Shown here: positions 35,744 to 44,124 of the stretch, piece after piece
Position numbering within the stretch: the first letter of the stretch is position 1
Layout of the letters: every line of letters starts with the position of its first letter
Source: Slackia heliotrinireducens DSM 20476
GTDB taxonomy: Bacteria; Actinomycetota; Coriobacteriia; Coriobacteriales; Eggerthellaceae
Assembly: GCF_000023885.1 (NCBI RefSeq)
Contig: NC_013165.1
Span: 1,922,001 to 1,986,000 of the forward strand
Length of the DNA: 64,000 nucleotides
Direction: 5' to 3'
The notes under the pieces: generated by a model
What the model was told of the DNA's origin: nothing
Seen by the model: only the letters and a program-made list of their open reading frames with translations
Databases searched by the model: none
Made by a program: the position numbers and the translations under genes

Positions 35744-37492
35744 CTACGACTCGTTGGACTTCCAGGACTCGTCCACGGCACTCCTGTCGCTGCCGATGGA
35801 ATGGATCTTATCGTCATCGGTGATGCCGTCCTGCTGGCGGATGAGCTTGCGCTTGATCTTGCCGCCGACAGTCTTGGGCAGCTCGTCCACGTACTCCACG
35901 ATGCGGGGATACTTGTACGGCGCCGTCTCCTTCTTCACCCAATTCTGCAGCTCCTTGGTCAGCTCGGGGCTGGGCTCGTAGCCACGAGCCAGCACGATGG
36001 TGGCTTTCACGACCTTGCCGCGGATCGGGTCGGGCGCCGCCGTAACCGCGCACTCGACAACGGCGTCGTGCTTGACCAGGGCGCTTTCAACCTCGAAGGG
36101 ACCGATGCGGTAGCCGGAGCACTTGATGACGTCGTCGTTGCGGCCGACGAACGAGATATAGCCCTCGACGTCGCGCCATGCCATGTCGTGCAGGTTGTAA
36201 TACTCGCCGCCCACGGTTTCGGCGGTCTGCTCGGGCAGGCCGAAATAGCCCACGAACAACCCCGGCGGGTACGCCTCCTTCAGACGGGTGATGCAGATGG
36301 CTCCTTCTTCACCATCCTCCACCTCGCGGCCGTCGTCGTCGAGCAGCTTGATGTTCAGCAGCGGGCTGGGTTTGCCCAGCGCGCCGGGACGCGGCTCGAT
36401 CCACGGGAACGTGGCCACGAGCACCGGGCCTTCGCTCTGGCCGAAGCCTTCGCGGATCTTCTTGCCCGTGAGCTGCTCCCATTTGATGGAGACCTCGGCG
36501 TTCAGGGGCTCGCCCGCCGTGGCGAAGTTCTCGATGCTGGACAGGTCGTAGGACGCCACGTCCTCCTGCAGCATGAAACGGTACATGGTGGGAGGCGCGC
36601 AGAAGGTTTTCAGGTCGTAATCCTGCATGTGCTGCAGCAGCTTGGCGGGAATGAACTTCATCATGTCGTAGCAGAAGATCTCGGCGCCCGAAAGCCACTG
36701 GCCGTAGATCTTGCCCCAGCCGAACTTGGCCCAGCCGCTATCGGTCACGCTCATGTGCAGGCCGTTCTCACGGACCTGCTGCCAGTACTTGGCCGTGATG
36801 ATGTGCCCCAGCGGGTGTGCGAAATTATGCATGACCGCCTTGGGGTTGCCCGTGGTGCCGCTGGTGAAGTAGATGAGCATGAGCTCGTCGGACTTCGTGG
36901 CCTGGGGGCTGCCGGGCTCGGGGCGGGTCCATTCCTCGGACTCGTCGGCGATCATGTGGTCGAAGGACAGCCAGCCCTCGCGCTCGCCGGCGACGACGAC
37001 CTTCTGCTCCACGGAGGGCGCCTGCTTGACGGCACCTTCCGCCTGGGTGCAAACGTAATCGTCGTTGACGCAGACCAGCGCCTTGATGCCGACGCTGTTG
37101 GCACGGTATGCGATGTCCTTGGTGGTCAGCTGCAACGTGGCGGGAATGATGGTGGCGCCGATCTTGCACAGGGCCATGGCGATGACCCAGTACTCCCAGC
37201 GGCGGCGCAGGATGCACATGACCACGTCGCCTTTCACGATGCCCATCTTGGTGAAGGCGTTGGCCGCACGGTTCGACAGTCGGGAGATGTCCGTGAACGT
37301 GAACTCGCGTTCCTCCCCGTCGTCGTTGCACCACAGAAGCGCCATCTTATCGGGCTCGACCCTGGCCCATTCGTCCACGACGTCGTATGCGAAGTTGAAA
37401 TCCTCGGGCACGTCGATGCGGAAGTTCTCGTAGAAGTCCTCGTAGCTCTCGAAGGTGATCCGGGGACAGTATTTCTTCAGGATGTAATCCAT
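35744..37492 (-). CDS. AMP-forming acyl-CoA synthetase (medium-chain/acetyl type)
   Basis: 582 residues. Core motifs are intact: IYFTSGTTGNPKAVMHN (ATP loop), GFGQSEG, YYNLHDMAWRD, VGRNDDVIKCSGYRIGPFEVE, and the catalytic lysine in KTVGGKIKRK. The overall match is to the AcsM-like medium-chain acyl-CoA synthetases; substrate cannot be set from sequence. The gene follows a cupin-HTH regulator by 48 bases, and the same pairing recurs at the right end of the window, so the regulator probably controls this enzyme in response to an acid or acyl-CoA. Confidence 0.92.
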   Translation of the reverse strand: MDYILKKYCPRITFESYEDFYENFRIDVPEDFNFAYDVVDEWARVEPDKMALLWCNDDGEEREFTFTDISRLSNRAANAFTKMGIVKGDVVMCILRRRWEYWVIAMALCKIGATIIPATLQLTTKDIAYRANSVGIKALVCVNDDYVCTQAEGAVKQAPSVEQKVVVAGEREGWLSFDHMIADESEEWTRPEPGSPQATKSDELMLIYFTSGTTGNPKAVMHNFAHPLGHIITAKYWQQVRENGLHMSVTDSGWAKFGWGKIYGQWLSGAEIFCYDMMKFIPAKLLQHMQDYDLKTFCAPPTMYRFMLQEDVASYDLSSIENFATAGEPLNAEVSIKWEQLTGKKIREGFGQSEGPVLVATFPWIEPRPGALGKPSPLLNIKLLDDDGREVEDGEEGAICITRLKEAYPPGLFVGYFGLPEQTAETVGGEYYNLHDMAWRDVEGYISFVGRNDDVIKCSGYRIGPFEVESALVKHDAVVECAVTAAPDPIRGKVVKATIVLARGYEPSPELTKELQNWVKKETAPYKYPRIVEYVDELPKTVGGKIKRKLIRQQDGITDDDKIHSIGSDRSAVDESWKSNES

Positions 37493-37540
37493 GGGGTTCC
37501 TCGATGTTGTGGTTCTTGTACGTACTGTTGTTGGCGGCGC

Positions 37541-38101
37541 CTATTCGGCGATGACGGTGACGAACTTGCAGGGCACGTCGCTGGCGCAGCGCTGACCGTG
37601 CGGAATCTGCGGATTGAAGTAGATGCTGTCGCCGGCATTCAGGATGAACTCGCGGTCGCCCCAAACCACCATGACGGAGCCTTCCAGCACCAGGTTGAAT
37701 TCCTGGCCCGAATGGGTTACCAGCTTGGCCGGCGCGTCGGAGGGGTCGATGGTCACTTCCAACGGCTGCATGATCTTGCCGGCGTAGTGGTACGCCAGGT
37801 CCTCGAAGTGGTAGCCCGGATAGCGCTCGACCTCTCGGCCCTGACCCTTGCGCACCAGCTGGAAGGTGTCCAGCTTGGCGGCGGTGCCGGTCAGGATCTC
37901 GGTGAACTCGACGCCGAACTTGCAAGCGATATGATAGATGGCGGAAATGGGTACATCGGCGCCGGTCTCTTCCCAACGCGTGTACTTCTCGAGGCTAACC
38001 TCGAGCTCTTCGGCCATCTCCTCACGCGTAACGTCGCACGCCTCGCGCAGACCTTCGATGCGCATGCCGATCTCGCGCATCTCCTTTTCGCCTTTAGCCA
38101 T
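37541..38101 (-). CDS. XRE-family regulator with cupin domain (module 1)
   Basis: 186 residues. An N-terminal HTH (MRIEGLREACDVTREEMAEELEVSLEKYTRWE, about 11-42) is followed by a C-terminal cupin barrel (THSGQEFNLVLEGSVMVVWGDREFILNAGDSIYFNPQIPHGQ) with the two cupin motifs. Such proteins sense small ligands and control the next gene. ATG chosen for AAGGGAGCG upstream. A TATAAT box and a 19-base motif shared with module 2 lie upstream. Confidence 0.9.
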   Translation of the reverse strand: MAKGEKEMREIGMRIEGLREACDVTREEMAEELEVSLEKYTRWEETGADVPISAIYHIACKFGVEFTEILTGTAAKLDTFQLVRKGQGREVERYPGYHFEDLAYHYAGKIMQPLEVTIDPSDAPAKLVTHSGQEFNLVLEGSVMVVWGDREFILNAGDSIYFNPQIPHGQRCASDVPCKFVTVIAE

Positions 38102-38183
38102 ATCGCTCCCTTCAGACAGATGCGTTGTAATCCGCGGAACGACCCGCGGACGCTTGTCGGATAGTCGGATTCGTAAATAAGGA

Positions 38184-38189
38184 ATTATA
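38184..38189 (-). promoter_or_regulatory. Candidate -10 box for cupin-HTH module 1
   Basis: A perfect TATAAT on the minus strand, 83 bases before the start. The -35 at normal spacing is not recognisable. Confidence 0.45.
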
Positions 38190-38219
38190 GCGGTTCGCGA
38201 AGCAAAACGGCCGTCGCAT

Positions 38220-38238
38220 CGCTTTAGTGTGCAATAGT
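38220..38238. promoter_or_regulatory. Motif shared by both cupin-HTH modules (copy 1)
   Basis: The sequence cgctttagtgtgcaatagt lies about 30 bases beyond the -10 box of the regulator gene. It matches a stretch upstream of the second cupin-HTH gene at 17 of 19 positions. It may be an operator for these regulators, an inference from two copies only. Confidence 0.45.
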
Positions 38239-38328
38239 ACCATAGGAACGCACAATTTTTTTCAAATCTTGCCGACATTTCCGCGCGCCCAATCGTGTAT
38301 ATGGCAGAAGGCGGAAAGGAGAAGGGCC

Positions 38329-38814
38329 ATGGCAACCTCTAACCCCATTGCCGACATATTCAGCCGGCACGCGCAGAGCGTGTACCGGCTCTGCTACTCG
38401 TACCTCGGGTCCACAGCCGACGCCGAGGACGCGACGCAGGCCACGTTCATGAAGCTTGTCGCCAACCCGCGCGAGTTCGTGAACGCCGAACATGAGAAGG
38501 CCTGGCTGCTCACCTGTGCAGCCAACCTGTGCAAGGACGAGCTGAAGAGCGCCCGGCGCACCCGATCGGCCGACATGCCCGACGAACTGGTGGACCGCAC
38601 TGCTTCTGCCGAAGGCGAAAGCGACCTGATGGCGGCGGTGCTGGCGCTTCCCGATATCTACAAAGACTGCGTGTACCTGCACTATTACGAAGGGTACAAG
38701 ACCGACGAGATCTCCGTTATGACCGGAACACCGCCTTCCACGGTCAGAAACAGGCTCGCCGATGCTCGAAAAATCCTGCGCAGCGCACTGGAAGGTGGAC
38801 ATCATGACCGATAA
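38329..38814 (+). CDS. ECF-type RNA polymerase sigma factor
   Basis: 161 residues. Region 2 (IFSRHAQSVYRLCYSYLGSTADAEDATQATFMKLV, about 8-42) and region 4 (LALPDIYKDCVYLHYYEGYKTDEISVMTGTPPSTVRNRLADARKIL, about 106-151) are both clear. Start set by AAAGGAG upstream. It overlaps the following VWA membrane protein gene by 11 bases, so the two are translated together; the membrane protein may keep this sigma factor inactive. Confidence 0.94.
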   Translation: MATSNPIADIFSRHAQSVYRLCYSYLGSTADAEDATQATFMKLVANPREFVNAEHEKAWLLTCAANLCKDELKSARRTRSADMPDELVDRTASAEGESDLMAAVLALPDIYKDCVYLHYYEGYKTDEISVMTGTPPSTVRNRLADARKILRSALEGGHHDR

Positions 38815-40693
38815 CAACCGCGATTTCGAACTTGAGCAGGCGCTCCGCGGCGCCTTTGACGAAAACGTCCGGCTGTCCGACGAGGCGTCGGCCCGGATTC
38901 TTGCAAACCTGACCGCAGCCGAGGCCCAGGCCCAGGCCGAAGGCCAGGCCCAAGCACAACCCGAGGCCCAGGCCCAAGCTGCCGCTTTCGACCAGCCACG
39001 GATGCAGGTCATCCCCGGCGCCCCTGCGCCCCGCAAGAAACGCCCCGCCGCCTGGAAGATAGCCGTGCCCGTGGCGGCATGCCTGCTGCTGGTCGCCATC
39101 GGCGTCGGCGTCGGCACCAATCTGCTCGGATCCAATGCCGAGATGCCCGTGGCCGAGACGAAAGCCGCCTCCGAGGACACGATGGCCGGCTCCGCAAACT
39201 CCTACGCGCCCGACGGCGGACTCGCGTATGAGACGGATGAGGCCTACGAAACCTTCGACACCCTCGACGAGGGCGCCCCGATGGAAGACTTCAATACCGA
39301 AGAGTACGCCGCCATCGAAGAGAACGGATTCGTCTCCACGGTCACCCGTCCCCTGTCGACCTGCTCCGCAGACGTGGACACCGCGTCCTACTGCAACCTG
39401 CGCCGCATGATCAACGACGGTTACTCGTTGGACGAGATTCCCGATGGAGCCGTGCGCATCGAGGAGATGCTGAACTACTTCCATTACGACTCCGGCGAGC
39501 CTGAAGGCAACGACCTGTTCGCGGTCCGTGCCGAATCGGCCCGGTGCCCCTGGAACGACCAGACGCAGCTGCTGGTCATGACCTTTACCGCCTCTGACAA
39601 GGCCCAAACCGCAAGCAAAGGCTCCAACCTGGTGTTCCTTATCGACATCAGCGGCTCGATGGACGAGCCGGACAAGCTGGACCTGCTGAAGGACTCCTTC
39701 GGCACGCTTCTTGAAAACCTCGGGCCGAACGACCGCGTATCCATCGTCACCTATGCCGCCGGCGAGGACGTGTTGCTGGAAGGGGCTTCGGGCGACGACA
39801 CCCGCAAGATCATGCGCGCCCTGAACCGCCTCGAGGCCGACGGGTCGACCAACGGAGAAGCCGGTCTGGAAATGGCCTACGAAGTTGCCGAGCGTAACTA
39901 TATAGAAGGGGGCGTGAACCGGATCGTCATGGCCTCCGACGGCGATTTGAACGTGGGCATCACCAGCGAAAGCGACCTGTACGACTTCGTGGAGGAGAAG
40001 CGCGAGACCGGCGTGTACCTGTCGGTGCTGGGATTCGGGTCGGGCAACTACAAGGACACGAAGATGGAGACCCTGGCCGACCACGGCAACGGCACCTACC
40101 ACTACATCGACTGTGTCGAAGAGGCCGAACGGGTGCTGGGCGAAGACCTGACCGCGAACTTCGTGCCCGTCGCCGACGACGTGAAGCTGCAGGTGGAATT
40201 CAACCCTGCGCAGGTGAAGGCCTACCGCCTGATCGGCTACGAGAACCGCGCCATGGCTGATGAGGACTTCCTGAACGAGGCCGCCGACGCGGCCGAGGTG
40301 GGCGCAGGCGCGCAGTTCACCGTTGCATACGAGCTGGTTCTGGCCGATTCCGATTACGACGTGGCCGACGTGCCCGACCTGAAGTACGGCTCCGGCGAAG
40401 CCGCCGGCGATAGCAGCACCGACGAGTGGCTCACCTGCTCCATGAGGTACAAGGCCGTCGACGACGACAAGGCCGTCCGCAGCCAGGATCTGGTCGTGGG
40501 TGCCGACAGCCAGACGGAATCCCCCTCCGACGACTGGGTTTTCGCCAGCTCCGTCATCGAGTTCGGCATGATCGCCTCCGATTCCGAGTTCGCCGAAGGG
40601 CTCGACACCGGCGACGTCCTGGACCAGCTTGACACCATCCGTCTGAACGACGAGCGCCAAGGTTTCTACGACCTGGTCGAAATCGCCTGGTAA
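38804..40693 (+). CDS. Membrane VWA protein (YfbK-like) with cytoplasmic N-terminus
   Basis: 629 residues. Residues 1-80 are cytoplasmic, with a Gln/Ala-rich low-complexity stretch (EAQAQAEGQAQAQPEAQAQA). One membrane helix (about 83-106) follows. Outside are the YfbK-type N-terminal domain (PLSTCSADVDTASYCNLRRM), the VWA domain with the MIDAS motif DISGSM and a DUF3520-like end. The topology matches transmembrane anti-sigma factors, so the overlapping sigma gene is the likely partner. The signal sensed outside is unknown. Confidence 0.88.
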   Translation: MTDNNRDFELEQALRGAFDENVRLSDEASARILANLTAAEAQAQAEGQAQAQPEAQAQAAAFDQPRMQVIPGAPAPRKKRPAAWKIAVPVAACLLLVAIGVGVGTNLLGSNAEMPVAETKAASEDTMAGSANSYAPDGGLAYETDEAYETFDTLDEGAPMEDFNTEEYAAIEENGFVSTVTRPLSTCSADVDTASYCNLRRMINDGYSLDEIPDGAVRIEEMLNYFHYDSGEPEGNDLFAVRAESARCPWNDQTQLLVMTFTASDKAQTASKGSNLVFLIDISGSMDEPDKLDLLKDSFGTLLENLGPNDRVSIVTYAAGEDVLLEGASGDDTRKIMRALNRLEADGSTNGEAGLEMAYEVAERNYIEGGVNRIVMASDGDLNVGITSESDLYDFVEEKRETGVYLSVLGFGSGNYKDTKMETLADHGNGTYHYIDCVEEAERVLGEDLTANFVPVADDVKLQVEFNPAQVKAYRLIGYENRAMADEDFLNEAADAAEVGAGAQFTVAYELVLADSDYDVADVPDLKYGSGEAAGDSSTDEWLTCSMRYKAVDDDKAVRSQDLVVGADSQTESPSDDWVFASSVIEFGMIASDSEFAEGLDTGDVLDQLDTIRLNDERQGFYDLVEIAW

Positions 40694-40698
40694 CCAAC

Positions 40699-40733
40699 AA
40701 TGGGACAAAGGGGACAGTCCCCTTTGTCCCATT
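40699..40733. terminator. Bidirectional hairpin, GGGACA-type repeat 1
   Basis: A perfect 16-bp inverted repeat (aatgggacaaagggga and its complement) separated by three bases. It lies between the convergent VWA and radical SAM genes. This GGGACA/TGTCCC hairpin is a dispersed repeat found in many genomes; here it can terminate from both sides. Confidence 0.65.
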
Positions 40734-40757
40734 GCGGGACAGTCCCTTTTGTCCCGC
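40734..40757. repeat. GGGACA-type repeat 2
   Basis: A second hairpin, GCGGGACA and its near complement TGTCCCGC around a central GTCCCTTT, directly follows the first and abuts the stop codon of the radical SAM gene. Confidence 0.5.
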
Positions 40758-41512
40758 TAGGCCAGGGGCACGTTGCCGAGAACCACGTGGTTCAGATGGC
40801 GACGCGCGATCTCTTGGGCCCGATAGAGCGTGTCCAAGGGAGTGCGCGGCAGGTGCATCCAGCGGTAAGCGGGATGAAACCGCGACAAATGCCAGGTCAA
40901 GTCGGGATCCACATCGGCAAGCCACGCCGCTGCCCGCTCGAAACCGTCCATGTCGTCGTTGTATCCGGGAATGACCAGCGTGGTCACCTCCACGTGGGAG
41001 CAGGCCGCCGCCCGCCGGATGGTTCGCTTCACCACATCGAGCTTGCCACCGCACACGTCGTATCCCTCCTGAGTGAATGCCTTCAGGTCGATGTTCCAGG
41101 CGTCGATCCACTCCAGCAGCTCCTCCAGAGGGCCTTCCCCCACCATGCCGTTGGTGACAAGCACGTTCACCAGATGGTCGGGACCGACCAGGTCAGGCGC
41201 CTCCTGCGCCCTGACCGCCTTCGCGCATTCCAGCACCTGCCGCCATCGGAGCAACGGCTCGTTGTAGGTGTAAGCAACGCCGATGTTGCCGTAAGGGATG
41301 TAAGATGCCGCCGCCTCCGCCAGCTCATCAGGGGTTATGGTGCGCGTCGGCACTGCAGAAGGATCCTCGGGCAACGCGATCTCGTGGTTTTGGCACCAGG
41401 GGCAGTGCAGCGTGCAGCCCACACCGCCTACGCTCAGGATGCGCGAACCGGGATAAAAACGAGCCAAAGGCTTCTTCTCGATGGGGTCGAGCGCGATTGA
41501 GCAGATTTCCAT
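40757..41512 (-). CDS. amrS: AmmeMemoRadiSam system radical SAM enzyme
   Basis: 251 residues. The radical SAM cluster is CTLHCPWCQ (about residues 33-41); TYNEPLLRW, VTNGMVGEG and VIPGYNDDMD follow the AmrS pattern. The gene lies 12 bases downstream of the AmrB-AmrA fusion. The three activities form a conserved system of unresolved function, probably radical-based modification using the AMMECR1 and MEMO domains. ATG chosen for GAAGGTGG upstream. Confidence 0.9.
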   Translation of the reverse strand: MEICSIALDPIEKKPLARFYPGSRILSVGGVGCTLHCPWCQNHEIALPEDPSAVPTRTITPDELAEAAASYIPYGNIGVAYTYNEPLLRWRQVLECAKAVRAQEAPDLVGPDHLVNVLVTNGMVGEGPLEELLEWIDAWNIDLKAFTQEGYDVCGGKLDVVKRTIRRAAACSHVEVTTLVIPGYNDDMDGFERAAAWLADVDPDLTWHLSRFHPAYRWMHLPRTPLDTLYRAQEIARRHLNHVVLGNVPLA

Positions 41513-41524
41513 GGTCACCACCTT

Positions 41525-42970
41525 CTACACGTGGCGGACGACTTCGAAGCGCTGCAGCCGAACCGGCGCGCCCTCGGCGATGCCCGCCTTCCTTTTCGCG
41601 ATGGAGATCTGCTGCTCAGCCGTATCGACGCCGTCCAAATCGGGCAGCAGCAGCCCGCGTTGCACGCCACGCGTGACGATGACGCCGTAGCGCTTTGGGT
41701 CGAGATCGTCGGCGGAATCGATGGGCTCCGGGTCGGTCAGCACGTCCACGCTCATGTCCAGAACATCCAGCTCGTCGGGCTCGACGGGGTCGAATCGTGG
41801 ATCGGCGCTGCACGCGGTGACGGCGAACTCGATGATGGTGCGGGCCAAAGGCGCAGGCGACACCGTGCCCATGCAGCCGCGCAGCTGGCCGAAGGTGTGC
41901 AGCGACACGAATGCCCGAGCGTTTCGATTCAGCATATCCGCAGGCAGCGGGCTGGGTTTGCCGTCCACTTCGAAGGCGTCGGGAACAAGGCCGTACCTTT
42001 CGGGATTCGCGCAGACGTCCTCAACGGTGGGCGTTTCGCCATGCAGCACGTAGCGCTCCACCGTGGCCCGCGCCAGCTTGACGTAGATGTCTTCCGTCGC
42101 ACGCTTTCGCGCCACTTCGTCGATGGCGTTTTGCAGATAAATCTCGCCGATGTGCCTTCCGGCATCTTCGCCGGTCACGTCGAACGCCGCCACGCCGTAG
42201 CCCACGCCGAAGGGCCCTTCGTAGCTGAGCAGCTCGCTTCTGACGGAAAGTCCGTCCAGCGCGCCCGCCATGATTTGGAACGACCGCAGGCCGCATTCGG
42301 CAGCGGTGTCGGCAAACGTCGGGTCCACGCTGAGGAAGTAAAGGAAATCGCCCTGGTCCATGGCCCGGGTTATCTCGGCGTCGAACCTTGGCCCTTCGGG
42401 CACGAACCCGTACGGGCCGTCGTCCAAAAGCTTGTGCGACAGGTCGCCGCTTGCTACATGAACCCAGTTGCGCCCCAGCTCATCGGCACATTCGGCAATC
42501 AACTGGCCCATCCGGTAGTGCATGTGCGGATTGAACCCAGAAAGCCCGATACGAACCGTTCGGCCGCGGAAGCCCGCCTCGCGCAGGAACCACAGAGGGA
42601 TGTAGGTGGCGTGGTCCAGCTTCGGGTCGCGCTCCCCCTGCGTTCCTGCCGGAAACCCCGTCTCGTAAGCCCGCTGCGATATGAGCGCCGTAAGCTCCTC
42701 GTCGTAGTCGGTTTCAAGACGCGTGCCGAAGGCGCCGAAACCGTTCAGGTCGCCTACGGCCTTACGGCCTGGGCTCACGTGGAACCAATCGCGATAAAGC
42801 GTCGCGTGGGGAGATGTGATCACCACCGTGTCCGGCGAAAGAGCCACAATGCGACGCGCCACTTCCCTATACGAATCGATGGTCTTCTGAATGCCCCGCT
42901 CACGACCGTTTCCCACAGCGGGGATGATCAACGGCGGATGCGGAACGGCGAACGCTGCTTGAATGCCCAT
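41525..42970 (-). CDS. AmmeMemoRadiSam fusion: MEMO-like AmrB with AMMECR1-like AmrA
   Basis: 481 residues. The N-terminal half (1 to about 265) resembles MEMO/class III extradiol dioxygenases (FAVPHPPLIIPAVG, HVASGDLSHKL, GYGVAAFDV); the C-terminal half (about 285-481) is AMMECR1 (RNARAFVSLHTFGQLRGCMGTV, with the conserved LRGCxG). Both are separate genes in many species. Start set by the conserved MGIQAAFAVPHPP and GGAGG upstream. It precedes amrS directly and forms a two-gene operon. Confidence 0.92.
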   Translation of the reverse strand: MGIQAAFAVPHPPLIIPAVGNGRERGIQKTIDSYREVARRIVALSPDTVVITSPHATLYRDWFHVSPGRKAVGDLNGFGAFGTRLETDYDEELTALISQRAYETGFPAGTQGERDPKLDHATYIPLWFLREAGFRGRTVRIGLSGFNPHMHYRMGQLIAECADELGRNWVHVASGDLSHKLLDDGPYGFVPEGPRFDAEITRAMDQGDFLYFLSVDPTFADTAAECGLRSFQIMAGALDGLSVRSELLSYEGPFGVGYGVAAFDVTGEDAGRHIGEIYLQNAIDEVARKRATEDIYVKLARATVERYVLHGETPTVEDVCANPERYGLVPDAFEVDGKPSPLPADMLNRNARAFVSLHTFGQLRGCMGTVSPAPLARTIIEFAVTACSADPRFDPVEPDELDVLDMSVDVLTDPEPIDSADDLDPKRYGVIVTRGVQRGLLLPDLDGVDTAEQQISIAKRKAGIAEGAPVRLQRFEVVRHV

Positions 42971-43218
42971 AGTTGGCCTCCTTCTTATGGTGGCACCCCT
43001 ATAGTACCGCGCGAGGCGGATGAGTACGCATGGGGATGCGCAGCGTTTCGGGCTGGTGCCCCTATTTTCCGTCCTGCGTCTCCTGCCGACCAACCGCAAA
43101 CAGACGAAAACACCGCACGCACAACACCGTTCACATATGAAAATATATAGTCACTTCAATAGGCATTCATGTAATATGCTTTATTCGAACTGAAGTCATC
43201 GAGCGAAAGACCGGAACC

Positions 43219-44025
43219 ATGGAACGTTACATAGAATTGCCGAACGCAGAGGGAACCATCCTGCGCGGCATGCTCCACATCCCCGACGCCGAAGCAACCC
43301 GCAAGACCGCAAATGCCGAGGGGAAGATCCCCTTCGTCATCTTGTTCCACGGGTTCTGCGACGACCGGGCCGAAATCAACTTCGTCCACATCGACCTTTC
43401 ACGCCGCCTGGAGAAAGCCGGCATCGGCAGCGCCCGGTTCGACTTCGCGGGCAGCGGAGAGTCCGACGGGGAGTTCATCGACATGACCGTCTCCGGCGAA
43501 GTGTCTGACGGCCTGGTCATTCTGGACTGGGCCAAAACCCTGGACTTCGTCGACGTCGACCGCATCGCCATCCACGGCCTGTCCATGGGCGGATGCGTGG
43601 CGTCCATGGTTGCCGGCACGCGTCCTGACGAGGTCAAATGCCTGTCGCTGTGGTGCCCCGCCCCAGATGTGGTCTACAACATGAAGGAACGCATGCTGCT
43701 CTGCGGCATCGACGCCAGCGACATCCGCGAAAAAGGCTACGTAGACGTCGAAGGACTGCAGGTGGGCGTCGGGTTCTACGAAGACTGCCTGAACATCGAC
43801 CCCTTCGCAGTGGCGGCGCACTACCACGGCCCCGTCAACACCGTCCACGGCGACGCGGACACCACTGCGTCGTGCACCTGCTCTGAGCGCTACAAGGAAA
43901 TCTACGGCGACCGCTGCTCCTACACCGTCGTGCACGGGGCCGAGCACCGGTTCAAGTCGGTGGACTTCCGCGCCGCACGCATGAACTCCGCTATGGAATT
44001 CCTCACCCGCGAACTGGCCGAATAG
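43219..44025 (+). CDS. Alpha/beta hydrolase
   Basis: 268 residues. LFHGFCDDR carries the oxyanion segment, HGLSMGG the nucleophile Ser (about residue 122), and a late Asp (HGDADTTASC) and His (GAEHRF) complete the triad. No signal peptide. Closest in shape to cytoplasmic carboxylesterase/acyl hydrolases of the BD-FAE type. Single gene; the ATG begins MERYIELPNAEG with GAAAGACCGGAACC before it, a weak ribosome site. Confidence 0.88.
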   Translation: MERYIELPNAEGTILRGMLHIPDAEATRKTANAEGKIPFVILFHGFCDDRAEINFVHIDLSRRLEKAGIGSARFDFAGSGESDGEFIDMTVSGEVSDGLVILDWAKTLDFVDVDRIAIHGLSMGGCVASMVAGTRPDEVKCLSLWCPAPDVVYNMKERMLLCGIDASDIREKGYVDVEGLQVGVGFYEDCLNIDPFAVAAHYHGPVNTVHGDADTTASCTCSERYKEIYGDRCSYTVVHGAEHRFKSVDFRAARMNSAMEFLTRELAE

Positions 44026-44124
44026 CCCTTCGCACACCCGGGCATACCTGGATTATTCCAGTTGCTGCATACAGAAGGAGAAGGTCATCAGGAGGCCTTC
44101 GCAACACACGAAAGGAGCAAACCG

